A DNA stretch of 34,327 nt, taken from IMG/VR virus record IMGVR_UViG_3300025082_000032, positions 1 through 34,327 of that record. The stretch is one strand, 5' to 3'. Each line of letters begins with the position of its first letter. Within the stretch, counting starts at the first letter, position 1. The DNA comes from a virus. Below, piece after piece: positions 14,030-24,353 of this stretch. The notes beneath the pieces are model-generated. The model was not told the DNA's origin. It was given only the letters and a program-made list of their open reading frames with translations, and did no database searches. A program made the position numbers and the translations under genes.

Positions 14030-17000
14030 TGGCTCCGCGTAGCAAAATTCAGATCCCCTTGGCGCGAGGCCTTGGCCAGGGCGTAGACGAGCGCGTGCGC
14101 GCTCCTGCGGTACTGAGCGAGGCCACGAACGCTGATTTTCTCAGAACCGGCGCGTTGACGAAGCGCCATGGCTTCACCGCGCTGGCAACCGCTGTCGTTG
14201 GAGGGGGCAACCCTAGCGCCCAAGGCAACTGCAAGAGCTTGTTTTCCACTGGCACCGAGCTTTGCATTCGTGGCCATCGAAGCCTATATACGTTCAACTC
14301 GAACGATGATCTATGGCTGAATCGCGGCCCGTTGTCGCCAATGACGGGCGAGCTCGAGACCGTCTACCATGACCAGCTATCGTGGGAGGGCGGCGACACG
14401 TGGAGGCTTGGCAACTACATTGCCTATATCGGGCAGAGCCAGCGGCAAACCGATGAGGTTGTCACGAATGTTGAGTATGCTGCCAGCTTCCGCGCTACGA
14501 CTACCGACCACCATGTCCTGATTGCCAACTACGAGCTTGCATCGGACACCGACGCTACAGCGGTACCACACTCGGTCAAGGCCGCAGCTTGCACCGGCAA
14601 GCTCCTGGTGTCCTGGCTAGCGGGCAACCAAGCCGGCACAGCCGCGTCGCTGGTCATTGCGGCGTACGCTACGGCTTCGCCCAGCAGCAACCCGCCCACC
14701 GTCAAGACGATCGCAAACGTCTACCACGCAACGTGGGACAACCGCCGTACTTACGACATGATCGAAATGGCGAACGGCAACTACGCCGTTGCGTGGATCG
14801 ACCACACCAGCAGGGAGATCACCGTTAGCATTTTCAATTCGTCGCACGCGCAGCAGGCCACTGTTCAGATCGCGGCAACGCAGCCCTACAGCCTGGTGTC
14901 GCTGCATCACGACTCGGCCAATAGCCGCATTTACGTGCTGGCGGTAGCGGAACCCACGGGCGGCGGAACTCGCCAGGTTGAAATGTGGAGCAAGGCGGAT
15001 ACCACGCTGGGTGCTGGATTCGGGCCGATTGTGCTCTACACGATTCCGGTCGGCGAAGACGTTACCTCGCTGGGCGTGGCCGAGGGCACCAACAGCGATG
15101 GCGATGATCGCATTTGCGCAGTATGGACGGTCGTGTCCGGTGGCGATAACGACACCAAGGGCAACGCCATCGGGCTAGACGATTGGTCGGTGGACAGCCG
15201 CTCGCTCAGTACCGGCGGCGCGGATCTGGACACGAGGCTCCGCATTTACAATACGCTGCAACTATCGAAGCCATTTTGGCAAGGGGCCCGCTGCTACGTC
15301 GTGGCCAGCACTGCCACAGGGGGCGTGGCCGTTGATAGCCATGTGATTCTCGACCTGGACCCCATGGCATCGGACGCTGCGCGCACCTACACGCTTGCTG
15401 GTGTATACGACGTCGGCGTCTCCCTGGTCGCTGGGTCGAGCGGGTTGAATCTGGCGACGCGCGTGGGGACCGGCAACGCGGTCTACCAGACAGGGGCGAG
15501 CACAGGTATCTGGCGGCACATGTCCACATCTGTAGCCTACGTGATTGAGGACAGTACGACTGAGCGTGCACGCTACTCGCAGGACCGCCTCGAATACGAT
15601 TTCGCCAAGCCGAGCACCAACGCGCTGGTGACCCGCGGCGCTGCGCTCATTGGCGGCGGTCAGGTGGACTGGTATGGCGGTGTAATCGCCGAGGAGCTTG
15701 GCTATGCGCATCCTCCGTTCATCCTCGGACTCAACCCGAGCAACACCGCAAGCGGTACGCTCAGCGTGTCTACCACCTACAGCTACCAGGTGATGTGGGA
15801 GGGCTACGACGAGCGCGGCATCTGGCATCGTAGCCAGCCAAGCCCCGTTAAGTCGCAGGCCACAGGCGGCGCAGATGACACGATGGATGTGACGTGCTGC
15901 TCGCTTGGCGCGACCAATCGGATCGACCGTCGCAACATGGGCCTGGTCGTCTATCGCGCTGCTGCCGACGGCATTTACGCTCGCATCTCGGATCCTATCC
16001 GCGCCATTCGCAACACGGGGTCGCACTGGTACTGCGACGTCTACCGAGATTTTGGCATCGGCGATGTGGGCGAGACGCTGTACACGCTGAGCGGGGCAGA
16101 GGTGGGCGCGATTCAACCCGAGGGCGCTCGGATCGCCATGGTCAACGGCCGCCGCGTTTGGCTCGGAGGCTTCTACCGCCGTGACCGGATTCAGTACTCC
16201 AAACTGGCCACCGCCGGCAGCCCCAACGAGGACGCTATTGCACCCGAGTTTAACGAGGCGTTCTCGTTCACTCTGCCCGGCGGCGAGCGGTGCACGGGGC
16301 TCGCGGGGCTAGACGATAAGGTAGTGGTACTCACCGAGAGTAGCCTCTACCTCATCGCCGGATCTGGGCCGGACGACGGCGGGCGCAACGACGATTTCTC
16401 GGGACTGTCGGAGATCAACGCAGCAGACGGATGTACCGAGCCCCGGAGCGTCGTTACCTATCCGGGCGGCGTGATGTATTTGGGCAAGGAGGGCTTCTAC
16501 CGCGTTGGGCGAGGCCTCGACGTGTCGCTTGTGGGCGATCCTGTCCTCGACGAAATCGCGGCGTACCCTACCGTCACAAGCGCAGTGAGTGTGCCTAAGC
16601 GCAGTCAGTTGCGCTTCACTTGCCTGAGCGCGGACCAGCGCTACTCGATTGTTCTCATTTACGATTACAGTGTGAAGGCGTGGCTCAAGTGGATACCGCT
16701 GGACAGCGCTGGCGCTCAGCTGCGCATCGTTGGCAGCTGCGTCCACAACGACGTCTACCACTTGCTCGAGACTGATGGCACCGTTTGGAAAGAGGACGCG
16801 AGCACCTACTACGATGACGCTACGCGATTTGTGCCGATGTCCGTCGAGACGGGCTGGATCCAGGCCGCTCGCCAAGGTGGCTGGCAACGCGTGCGCAACG
16901 TCTCGGCGCTGGCATCTCGGAAGGACCCGCACAATCTGTCCATCACGCTCTACCAGGATTTTGAGACGGGGTCCTCTCAAACCTACCAGTGGACCGAGGC

Positions 17001-17208
17001 TATCATTGACACGATGGCCCAACCAGCGGTGCGCCTTCAGCCGGTAATGCGGGTGTTGCGCCAAAAGTGCACGGCGATTAAAATCAAGATTGCCGACACG
17101 GAGTCTGCGAGCAGCAGCTCGGGTCAAGGCTACGATCTGGCCGGGTTCATGCTCGAAGTGCAGGAAAAACGCGGACCGGTAAAGGTTGGCTCGATGCAGA
17201 GGAATTAG
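14029..17208 (+). CDS. Large nozzle-like tail protein (1059 aa)
   Basis: By far the longest gene, in the place of podovirus tail tubular protein B (nozzle). The N-terminal IPLARGLGQGVDERVRAP then ATNADFLRTGALTKRHGF resembles the opening of nozzle or hub-type proteins, where an N-terminal segment anchors to the adaptor. The rest is overwhelmingly beta with blade-like repeats such as NYAVAWIDHTSREITV, WLKWIPLDSAGAQLRI and VVVLTESSLYLIAGSG, fitting beta-propeller architecture. The ATG at 14029 overlaps the upstream TGA. It would form the DNA exit tube of a short tail. Exact family needs structure-based comparison. Confidence 0.7.
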   Translation: MAPRSKIQIPLARGLGQGVDERVRAPAVLSEATNADFLRTGALTKRHGFTALATAVVGGGNPSAQGNCKSLFSTGTELCIRGHRSLYTFNSNDDLWLNRGPLSPMTGELETVYHDQLSWEGGDTWRLGNYIAYIGQSQRQTDEVVTNVEYAASFRATTTDHHVLIANYELASDTDATAVPHSVKAAACTGKLLVSWLAGNQAGTAASLVIAAYATASPSSNPPTVKTIANVYHATWDNRRTYDMIEMANGNYAVAWIDHTSREITVSIFNSSHAQQATVQIAATQPYSLVSLHHDSANSRIYVLAVAEPTGGGTRQVEMWSKADTTLGAGFGPIVLYTIPVGEDVTSLGVAEGTNSDGDDRICAVWTVVSGGDNDTKGNAIGLDDWSVDSRSLSTGGADLDTRLRIYNTLQLSKPFWQGARCYVVASTATGGVAVDSHVILDLDPMASDAARTYTLAGVYDVGVSLVAGSSGLNLATRVGTGNAVYQTGASTGIWRHMSTSVAYVIEDSTTERARYSQDRLEYDFAKPSTNALVTRGAALIGGGQVDWYGGVIAEELGYAHPPFILGLNPSNTASGTLSVSTTYSYQVMWEGYDERGIWHRSQPSPVKSQATGGADDTMDVTCCSLGATNRIDRRNMGLVVYRAAADGIYARISDPIRAIRNTGSHWYCDVYRDFGIGDVGETLYTLSGAEVGAIQPEGARIAMVNGRRVWLGGFYRRDRIQYSKLATAGSPNEDAIAPEFNEAFSFTLPGGERCTGLAGLDDKVVVLTESSLYLIAGSGPDDGGRNDDFSGLSEINAADGCTEPRSVVTYPGGVMYLGKEGFYRVGRGLDVSLVGDPVLDEIAAYPTVTSAVSVPKRSQLRFTCLSADQRYSIVLIYDYSVKAWLKWIPLDSAGAQLRIVGSCVHNDVYHLLETDGTVWKEDASTYYDDATRFVPMSVETGWIQAARQGGWQRVRNVSALASRKDPHNLSITLYQDFETGSSQTYQWTEAIIDTMAQPAVRLQPVMRVLRQKCTAIKIKIADTESASSSSGQGYDLAGFMLEVQEKRGPVKVGSMQRN

Positions 17209-17210
17209 CC

Positions 17211-17828
17211 ATGGGATTCGGGAACGTACTACTGACTCTAGGGGGCGGCTATGCGGGCTCCGGCTCTGAGTTGTTCGGCAGTGGCGCGCCAGAGGGTGAG
17301 CGGCCTACTGCCTATAACCAGACGACGCCCGGTTGGCTTGATGAGCAATCGCGGCAGGCAATCGGCGCGATGGGCGAGTACGAAGTGGGCATGGCGCGCG
17401 ATGTCTACGACCGCCGCATGCGGGGCGAGGATAGCGTAGCGCTGGCTGCCCGTATGCAGCAGCTAGGCGATGTGCGGCGCCGCGCAGCCATGGCAGGGGC
17501 CATGGGTCCGCTTGCGGCGCGCCAGGGCATGTTCCGCGGCGGTGATGAGGCTATTGGGCGCTTGACGTCGACAGCCGGAGCGCACCAGAGCGAGATTGAG
17601 CAAGCGCGCGCAGCAGCGGCAGGCGCCTACGCTCGCCGCAGCGACTACGAGCTGGCCTTGCAGCGGCTCAAGGGGCAACGCATGCTCGGCGGTGAAAAAG
17701 CGTGGCAGCAGCATGAGGCGCGACGTGAGGCGCTCGACCAGGCCAACAAGGCGCGCGTCCAGAACTGGATCATGAGCATGGGCAGCAGCGCATCGACTGC
17801 CGCTGGGGCCGCGGCAGGAGGAGAGTAG
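17211..17828 (+). CDS. Internal virion/ejection protein 1 (205 aa)
   Basis: Gly/Ala-rich ends (LLTLGGGYAGSGSELFGSG; SSASTAAGAAAGGE) enclose a long helical, Gln/Arg-rich centre (LAARMQQLGDVRRRAAMAGA and IEQARAAAAGAYARRSDYEL). Small helical proteins with Gly/Ala termini placed after the nozzle gene are typical of podovirus ejectosomes injected ahead of DNA. AGAGGAA precedes the ATG. No named family recognised. Confidence 0.6.
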   Translation: MGFGNVLLTLGGGYAGSGSELFGSGAPEGERPTAYNQTTPGWLDEQSRQAIGAMGEYEVGMARDVYDRRMRGEDSVALAARMQQLGDVRRRAAMAGAMGPLAARQGMFRGGDEAIGRLTSTAGAHQSEIEQARAAAAGAYARRSDYELALQRLKGQRMLGGEKAWQQHEARREALDQANKARVQNWIMSMGSSASTAAGAAAGGE

Positions 17829-17831
17829 ACG

Positions 17832-18473
<642 letters not shown>

Positions 18474-18479
18474 GGCATC

Positions 18480-20345
18480 ATGAGCAACATCTACGACGAC
18501 GAGCGGGCGGCGCTAGCGGCAAGCCTTGGCCAGCCAACTGCGCCGCCTATGACGTACGCGCAGGGCCCTACCGAGCCTCCGATGACGTACGCCGAGCCGC
18601 TCCCAGAGCCGCCCATGACACTGGCAGAGCCGCTGCCCGAGCCTCCGATGACGTACGCCGAGCCCCCTATGACTATGGATGAGGAGCAGCCTTGGCAGCT
18701 GCCCGAGCACCTCAAACGCGGCGTGCCGCAGCTCGCACCGGGCGGCGAAGGTATCCAATCGCTACTCGAGCGCTCTATGTCCGGCGAGCCTCCCACTCCC
18801 GCGGATGCACCTGTCGCGCGGCGTGCTCGCGGTCCGGTTGGTCCGCGGATGCCCACGATTCCCGGCGAACTTCAAGCGCAACACGGCGGCTACTACTACC
18901 CCGAGGACTACGCGCAGCAGGTCGAAGAGTCGGACATGCCGGCGGCGCAGAAAAAAGCGCTTCTGCTCAAGCATGCCGCGTGGCAGAAGACTCAGCCGGG
19001 ACTCGCGGCCGAAATCCTACGCACTCAAAAAGAGGGCGCGCAGGAGCGGATGCAGCTTCAGCAGGGCATGCTCGGCGAAGAGGCAGGGGCGTTCGAGCGT
19101 AGCGGCTTTGCTCGCGGCGTTGCCGGGCTGCACGAGCAACGCAAGCAGGAGCAATTCGACGCCTACCGCGAGGCCTACAAGGGCGAGCAGGAGACGCGAG
19201 CGGCGCAAATCTCGGCGATGAATGCCGAGCTTGCCAGCACCAAAATCGACCCCGGCCGCGCATGGAAAAACAAGCATCCCGCGCAAACGATCATGAGCAT
19301 TATCGGCATTGCCCTTGGCGGCTTTGCGCACGGATTCAGCGGCGGCAAAATCAAAAACAGCGCGCTTGAGATGATGCAGAAGGAGATCGACCGCGACATT
19401 GACGCGCAGAAAGCTGACGTCAAGAACAAGCGCGCTGCGGTGGGGGAGCAGCGCACGCTGTACGCCATGGCTCGTGAGCGATTCGGTGACGACCAGGCGG
19501 CACACGAATACACCAAGGCGAACCTGTGGCGGCAAGCGGAGCGATTCGCGCGGACCCAGGCGCGGCAGCTTCAAGGCAAACAGCTCCAAGCCGATGCAGA
19601 GCTGATTGCCCAGCAATTTGGCGAAAACGCTGAGGTAAACGAGCTGAAATTTCGCTCGCACATGGAAGGCCTCAAGCAGGCAGCCGCTATGCGGAGAATG
19701 GGTGGCGTTGCCAAGCCCAAGGGCGCACCGGGCGCGCAATGGAAGAAGGCTGACTCGAAACGGGAAGGACTTTACGTCCCGTGGCTTGGTGGCTTTGCGG
19801 CCGACAAGGATACAGCCAAGAAGCTGCGAGAGCTTCGTACGTCGTCAACTGCGCTCGATAGGCAGTTGGCAGAACTGCAGCGCCTCAGCAAGACCGGAAG
19901 CACGCTGAGCATCGGCGATCGTGCTCGCTCTGACTCCATCACGCGGCAGGCGCGAATCTCCTTCAATAAGGTTGCTGATATCGGCGTGATGGACAAGGGC
20001 ACAGAGCCATATCTTGAGGGGATTATCCCAGACCCGTTGCACATTTCCACACTGGGCGAAGATGAGCGGTTGAAGGCGGCGCGAGATGGAATCAAGGCGA
20101 AAGTAGCAGCGCACATCGCGGCAGCCAACCTGACGCCCGGTGTGCTCGAGACTCGTCTGGACGAAAAAGGCAACGTGGTCCGCCAATACGCGCTTGCGCC
20201 ACCCGGCGCACGGCCAAAGGTTCGGACCGTTGACGAGACCTCTGGTACCATGTCCGGCACGGGCGTGCTCACGGCCAAGCCGACAATCGCTGAGGCGGCA
20301 ATGAAAGCTGCGCGACTGCGCGCCGAGCAGTTGAAAGGGCGGTAG
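18480..20345 (+). CDS. Internal virion/ejection protein 3 (621 aa)
   Basis: Residues about 20-70 are a tandem 11-residue repeat (EPPMTYAEPLP type), disordered and acidic. Residues about 130-420 are long charged coiled coil, with one hydrophobic Gly/Ala-rich segment (TIMSIIGIALGGFAHGFSGG) that could enter a membrane. The C-terminal third is mixed alpha/beta. Such proteins form the periplasmic or inner-membrane part of podovirus ejection complexes. TAG overlaps the next GTG start. No enzymatic motif seen. Confidence 0.6.
   Translation: MSNIYDDERAALAASLGQPTAPPMTYAQGPTEPPMTYAEPLPEPPMTLAEPLPEPPMTYAEPPMTMDEEQPWQLPEHLKRGVPQLAPGGEGIQSLLERSMSGEPPTPADAPVARRARGPVGPRMPTIPGELQAQHGGYYYPEDYAQQVEESDMPAAQKKALLLKHAAWQKTQPGLAAEILRTQKEGAQERMQLQQGMLGEEAGAFERSGFARGVAGLHEQRKQEQFDAYREAYKGEQETRAAQISAMNAELASTKIDPGRAWKNKHPAQTIMSIIGIALGGFAHGFSGGKIKNSALEMMQKEIDRDIDAQKADVKNKRAAVGEQRTLYAMARERFGDDQAAHEYTKANLWRQAERFARTQARQLQGKQLQADAELIAQQFGENAEVNELKFRSHMEGLKQAAAMRRMGGVAKPKGAPGAQWKKADSKREGLYVPWLGGFAADKDTAKKLRELRTSSTALDRQLAELQRLSKTGSTLSIGDRARSDSITRQARISFNKVADIGVMDKGTEPYLEGIIPDPLHISTLGEDERLKAARDGIKAKVAAHIAAANLTPGVLETRLDEKGNVVRQYALAPPGARPKVRTVDETSGTMSGTGVLTAKPTIAEAAMKAARLRAEQLKGR
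18571..18664 (+). repeat. Tandem repeat coding for PPMT(Y/L)AEPLPE units
   Basis: A 28-base sequence at 18571-18598 recurs exactly at 18637-18664, with a diverged middle unit between. At the protein level the repeat is about 11 residues. It marks a recently expanded disordered linker near the N-terminus of ejection protein 3. Confidence 0.8.
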
Positions 20346-22969
20346 TGGGCGACGTCCAGGTAGTTAATCCTCTTGGGCAGGTCGGGCATGTTCCCGAGCA
20401 CCAGCTAGAGGGCGCCCTAGATGAGGGCTACACGCTGGCCACTCCTGAGCAAGTGCGCGAGCAGGCCTTGCAGGAGCGCTTTGGCGGCACCGCGCAAGGC
20501 GTAGCGGCAGCTGGCATCGGCGTAGCCCACGGGGCCACCATGGGCCTTTCCACGGCGGCGGCGGCGCAGCTTGGCGGCGAGGGCACCCGTGACTATCTCA
20601 AGAACATCCGCGAGATTCAGTCCGGCGCATTCATCGGCGGTGAGGTCATCGGCTCGGTCGTTGGCGCTGGCAAGATTGGCGCTCCGGCAAACCTCGCCGC
20701 TCGGGCTGGTAAGGCCGTAGCGGGACGCCTGGCCGCCAAAGGTGTAACCAGCAAGACTCTGCAGTACGGCGCCGCCGCTGCCGCTGAGGGCGCGCTGTAC
20801 GGCGTTGGAGAGGGCCTCGCCCAGGCGAGCATTGATAACGAGCTGAACGGCGAGAAGTTCGCCGCCACGTTGCTCGGCAGTACAGTAGCAGGCGGCGTTT
20901 TGGGCGGGGGCATCGGGGCGGCAGCCGGCGCATTTGGCAAGTTGCGCAATGCGTTGGGACGCACGCTGCAACGGCCAGGATCGGCGGCGTATCAGCGCGT
21001 TGCCGAGAAGGCCGTTGGCGATGGCGCACAGCCTGGTCTCGGTCGCAAAATAGGCAACATGCTCGGCGATGGCGCTGCGCTGCTCGGCAAGCCGCGCGAT
21101 GCCGCCCGAAAACTGCTCGCGCTTGACAACGAGGGCGCTGCGTTGCGGCGGACGGCCATGGAAGGCGCCGCCAACAAGGCCGCTGCTACCGAGGACCTGG
21201 TCAAACTCATAGATGGCATTGAGCAGCCTTGGGATGAGGTGGTTCGCGTCATCCGCGAGGCGCCATTGAAGCGCGCATCGGTCGCGCAGGTCGTCAAGAA
21301 GGGCAACGAATCAGCGCAAGCGCGAGCCTTCCAAAGCCAGGTCGGCCGGATCGCCGAGCAGCTCGATGGCATGATCACCGCCGGCCGTGGGAAGATCCGC
21401 CAAGGCGGGCTCAAAGACATTCGCGGCGTGCTAGAAGACTTCACCAAACAAGCCGATGAGATCGTTGGACGAGGCGGCGATGACATTGCCGAGCACTTGT
21501 ACAGTACGCTCGATCGCATCAAGCGCGAGGTGGGCCACCACGTCGCGAGCGCAGCGCGCACCAAGGGGCTGGTGAAAAATCAGCGGCAATTCAAGGCGCT
21601 GAATGGAATCTACCACGGGCTGCGCGACGGTCTAGAGGACGTTGGCCTATGGGGCGGCGCCGCCGAGATGCAGCGGGCGATCAACGCCCCTATTACCAAG
21701 TTGCTCGGCGTCCAGAGCAAATACTCGCAGAAGTTCCTCACCAAGTTTGGTAAGTCCAAAATCAACCCATGGCGCCCCGCCTTCGTGGCCGATGCGGACA
21801 AGGTGGCCAGCTACGTCAATACGTTGCTGGATCCGCGCAAAGATATTACCCACCGCGCGCTCGTCGGCTCGCTGACTCATCGGCGCGACGCAGCCCGGGC
21901 CATGTTGCAGCACGCAGACCTGAGCGCTACCCAACGTGCTGGCGTTCAGCAAATCGAGACGAATAGCGCCAAGATGCTGAAGCGCATCGACAAGGCGGCG
22001 CAGGACATCTCAGCAGCCAACATGTTGGAGAGTCTCGAAGGCGCAGGCGAAGGTGCGCTGGGCGGGCTTATCGGCGGCGCTGTCGGTTCGGGTAATCTCG
22101 CTGCGCTCGCTGTGGCGCCGCTACTGAATCCAGCGCGCGCAGTGCGAGCCCTTGCAGCCGTCGAGGGCATGGCGGGCAAGCTGAACTTGCGGATGGACAG
22201 TGGCGTCAAGGGCCTTTTCGGCACCATCGGCGACGCGGTTCCGGCCGTCAAGAGGGCAGCGAAGGGCGCGGCGCTGGGCATTCCGCGCGCTGGTGCCGCT
22301 GCTGCGCGAGGGCTGCAGCGGCACGTCGACAGTCGCGAGCGCTACAAGGCGCAGAGCGACAGGGTGCGCGATCTCGCTGCGCGCTCCGCTGACCTCGACG
22401 CGGAGCTGCAAGAGGAACTCGCCATGCTGAGCAATCGTGCACCCACGGTACACGCGCAAGCGCTGGCGACGCAAAAGCGCGCCCTTGATTACCTGGTAGC
22501 GAACATGCCCGGCGTAGCATCGCCGCACCCGTTTGGGATCGCGCCGAGTGTGAGCGCCACGGACGCCGAGCAGTGGCTACGCCGAGCGCGCGCCGTCGAA
22601 GATCCGATGACGCTGCTGGACGATATGCAGGACGGCGCATTGAGCCGCGAGGCTGTTGACGCCGTCAAAAACGTTTACCCCGCGATGTTCGCCGAGCTGC
22701 AGGGCAAGGTGCTCGAGCGAGTGACGGGCCTCGATGCTGCCGGCAAGCGACCGCCCTATGAGCAGCGCAAACAGCTCGGCGTGTTGCTCGACATCCAGAC
22801 CGACGTTACCCTGGATCCACTGCTGATCGCTCAGATGCAGGCGGGCTACCAGCAGCAGGGCGAGCAGAAGGGGCCCGGCCAAGCGCGGTCCCGATCGTCG
22901 AAACCGGTCAAGTCCATGAGCGCCGCCTACAAATCGGGCAGCGCTGAACTAGAGGAGAGCACGCTATAA
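20345..22969 (+). CDS. Large internal virion/ejection protein (874 aa)
   Basis: Starts with GTG overlapping the previous TAG, with AAAGGGCGG as ribosome site. Residues about 50-200 alternate amphipathic helices with Gly/Ala-rich hydrophobic stretches (AAAGIGVAHGATMGLSTAAA, GSTVAGGVLGGGIGAAAGAF), as in membrane-penetrating ejection proteins. The middle and C-terminus are long helices with coiled-coil bias, another Gly/Ala-rich stretch near residue 580, and a C-terminal Gln-rich tail. No peptidoglycan hydrolase motif is evident, unlike T7 gp16. Likely the main DNA-translocating ejection protein. Confidence 0.62.
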   Translation: MGDVQVVNPLGQVGHVPEHQLEGALDEGYTLATPEQVREQALQERFGGTAQGVAAAGIGVAHGATMGLSTAAAAQLGGEGTRDYLKNIREIQSGAFIGGEVIGSVVGAGKIGAPANLAARAGKAVAGRLAAKGVTSKTLQYGAAAAAEGALYGVGEGLAQASIDNELNGEKFAATLLGSTVAGGVLGGGIGAAAGAFGKLRNALGRTLQRPGSAAYQRVAEKAVGDGAQPGLGRKIGNMLGDGAALLGKPRDAARKLLALDNEGAALRRTAMEGAANKAAATEDLVKLIDGIEQPWDEVVRVIREAPLKRASVAQVVKKGNESAQARAFQSQVGRIAEQLDGMITAGRGKIRQGGLKDIRGVLEDFTKQADEIVGRGGDDIAEHLYSTLDRIKREVGHHVASAARTKGLVKNQRQFKALNGIYHGLRDGLEDVGLWGGAAEMQRAINAPITKLLGVQSKYSQKFLTKFGKSKINPWRPAFVADADKVASYVNTLLDPRKDITHRALVGSLTHRRDAARAMLQHADLSATQRAGVQQIETNSAKMLKRIDKAAQDISAANMLESLEGAGEGALGGLIGGAVGSGNLAALAVAPLLNPARAVRALAAVEGMAGKLNLRMDSGVKGLFGTIGDAVPAVKRAAKGAALGIPRAGAAAARGLQRHVDSRERYKAQSDRVRDLAARSADLDAELQEELAMLSNRAPTVHAQALATQKRALDYLVANMPGVASPHPFGIAPSVSATDAEQWLRRARAVEDPMTLLDDMQDGALSREAVDAVKNVYPAMFAELQGKVLERVTGLDAAGKRPPYEQRKQLGVLLDIQTDVTLDPLLIAQMQAGYQQQGEQKGPGQARSRSSKPVKSMSAAYKSGSAELEESTL

Positions 22970-23235
22970 TGCCGCCAATCAATCCACGCATCGACACGGG
23001 CAAATGCTCTGAAACGTTCACCATGACGGGTAGCGCCGTCAGCTTGCTGAAAACGGTTGGCAAGATGATCGACCAGGCGCCGCGGCAGGTGACGTTCTGG
23101 ACGTCGGACGACTACGCGCTTGTATACACCGGAGCCGAGACGGATACGGTGTCTGTCGTGGCTCCCTACACGCTGGACATTGCGCCGAGTACATGCTCGG
23201 CCACGAGCGGCGTAAAAATCACCTGCATCTACTAA
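22969..23235 (+). CDS. Small beta-rich virion protein (88 aa)
   Basis: Begins in the last base of the ejection gene stop (TAATG). Beta-rich sequence with three cysteines (K-C-S-E-T near the start, P-S-T-C-S and K-I-T-C-I at the end) and VTFWTSDDYALVYTGAETD. Resembles small trimeric tail-tip, decoration or capsid cement folds. No family recognised. Last gene before the lysis module. Confidence 0.55.
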   Translation: MPPINPRIDTGKCSETFTMTGSAVSLLKTVGKMIDQAPRQVTFWTSDDYALVYTGAETDTVSVVAPYTLDIAPSTCSATSGVKITCIY

Positions 23236-23240
23236 GGCCG

Positions 23241-23576
23241 ATGGCCGCCGACGAAGTAACAGCCATTATTGCCGCAGTAGGCGCAGCTATTGCGATCGCG
23301 CTCGGCGTGGTCGCGAAGGCCACCAGGAAAAAGCGCAGGACGATTCCGCCGCCTGCCCATGCGGACAGCGGCGCGGATGCAGGTCTGGCACGGGCAATGC
23401 TCGAGCAATTCGAGCGAGTGCACCGTGCGATCGACAACGGCACGTTTGCCAGAGCCGAGGACCTCAACCGGCTTGAGGCGAAAGTTGACAAGAACCACGG
23501 TGCCATGACCGAGCAGCTGCTCGGGATTGAAAAAACGGTCGCGCGACTCGAAGAGAGGACGGAAGCAAAATCATGA
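23241..23576 (+). CDS. Single-pass membrane protein with coiled-coil tail (111 aa)
   Basis: Residues 4-25 (EVTAIIAAVGAAIAIALGVV) form a transmembrane helix, followed by a KATRKKRR positive cluster, a Pro/Asp linker and a coiled-coil C-terminus (RLEAKVDKNHGAMTEQLLG). The positive cluster after the helix predicts an N-out, C-in topology, against a classical i-spanin. Candidates are a holin-like or antiholin-like lysis regulator. I chose the ATG at 23241 for the AAGG upstream. Overlaps the holin candidate by ATGA. Confidence 0.6.
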   Translation: MAADEVTAIIAAVGAAIAIALGVVAKATRKKRRTIPPPAHADSGADAGLARAMLEQFERVHRAIDNGTFARAEDLNRLEAKVDKNHGAMTEQLLGIEKTVARLEERTEAKS

Positions 23577-23752
23577 AACCAATCTACCGAAGCAAGAAGT
23601 TCTGGACCGCGATCGTCACTGCCATTGCGCTCGTGGTGGCCTACAGCTACAGCCCCGAGCTCGCGCAGCTGCTGACCGTTGTGGGCTCCACGTTGATCGC
23701 TGGATTTGGCTTGGCTGACCTTGGGAAAGAATCGAAGGCGCTCGACAAATGA
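23573..23752 (+). CDS. Holin candidate (59 aa, two membrane segments)
   Basis: A small reading frame with a short basic N-terminus (MKPIYRSKKFW), a first hydrophobic helix (TAIVTAIALVVAYSYS), a short PELAQ turn and a second hydrophobic helix (LLTVVGSTLIAGFGLADL), then a charged tail. The K-SKKFW opening and two-helix plan match many small class II-type phage holins and holin-like membrane proteins. ATGA overlaps with genes on both sides lock it into the lysis module. It would permeabilise the inner membrane to release the endolysin. Confidence 0.68.
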   Translation: MKPIYRSKKFWTAIVTAIALVVAYSYSPELAQLLTVVGSTLIAGFGLADLGKESKALDK

Positions 23753-24162
23753 TCCGCGTGCTCTGCTTGCTGTTGCTTGTCATGGCTACCGGCTGCGCAT
23801 CCGTGGTAGACGGTGCCACCAGAACGGCCAACGCGTTGGGAGCCTTCGGTGACACGACGCACGCCATTCTGGCAGACACCTACAAGGCGGAGCAGGAACT
23901 ATGTGTGGATGTAGCGGAGGAGCGAGAGGCGGCCGAAAAATGCGTTCGGCTGGTGAGGCAGGACTACCGGGAGACGTGGAACGCGTACCGAGCGTTCAGG
24001 TTTGCGTGGCTGGGGCTGGCGACGCTGATTCACGCGGCGAAGCTGACCGGGACGACGCCCGACTTGCCCGCGCTGCTGGCGTCGCTCTCGAGGCTGGCAT
24101 CGGCCCATACCCGATTGAGTCGTGCGTTGAGTGGACAAGGCGTCACTGGAGCTAGCCAATGA
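23749..24162 (+). CDS. Lipoprotein in lysis module (137 aa), o-spanin-like candidate
   Basis: A type II signal peptide: MIRV, a hydrophobic core of leucines, and lipobox A-T-G-C with lipid-modified C16. The mature part is helical with a pair of cysteines (about 50 residues apart from the lipobox) and an Arg-rich C-terminal half. An outer-membrane lipoprotein beside a holin candidate suggests an outer spanin role, although it is longer than typical Rz1. It implies a diderm host. Coupled by ATGA on both sides. Confidence 0.65.
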   Translation: MIRVLCLLLLVMATGCASVVDGATRTANALGAFGDTTHAILADTYKAEQELCVDVAEEREAAEKCVRLVRQDYRETWNAYRAFRFAWLGLATLIHAAKLTGTTPDLPALLASLSRLASAHTRLSRALSGQGVTGASQ

Positions 24163-24347
24163 CGCCGCTCGCATGGGTTACCGCGTTCGCCGCCTTCGCC
24201 AAGGTCGTGCCCGAGGTGCTAGAGGCGTTTACGACGCAACACCCGGAGCTTCGGGGTGACCCACCGCCCGAGGCCGCAGATGAGCGCATCGACGCCGACA
24301 TCGACGCGAGCATCAACGACAAGTTTGGCGACAGTGGCGTAGCGTGA
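24159..24347 (+). CDS. Small protein with hydrophobic N-terminus (62 aa)
   Basis: The first 25 residues are hydrophobic (PLAWVTAFAAFAKVVPEVLE) and the rest is acidic, with DERIDADIDASINDKFGDSG. It may be peripheral to or anchored in the membrane. ATGA overlap with the lipoprotein gene. No family recognised; probably an accessory lysis or structural factor. Confidence 0.5.
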   Translation: MTPLAWVTAFAAFAKVVPEVLEAFTTQHPELRGDPPPEAADERIDADIDASINDKFGDSGVA

Positions 24348-24353
24348 TAGTTT

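Noticed and set aside
15262-17127. Two long minus-strand frames (284 and 272 codons) opposite the nozzle gene
   Set aside because: Shadows of the nozzle reading frame; no domain, no coupled neighbours, no ribosome sites.
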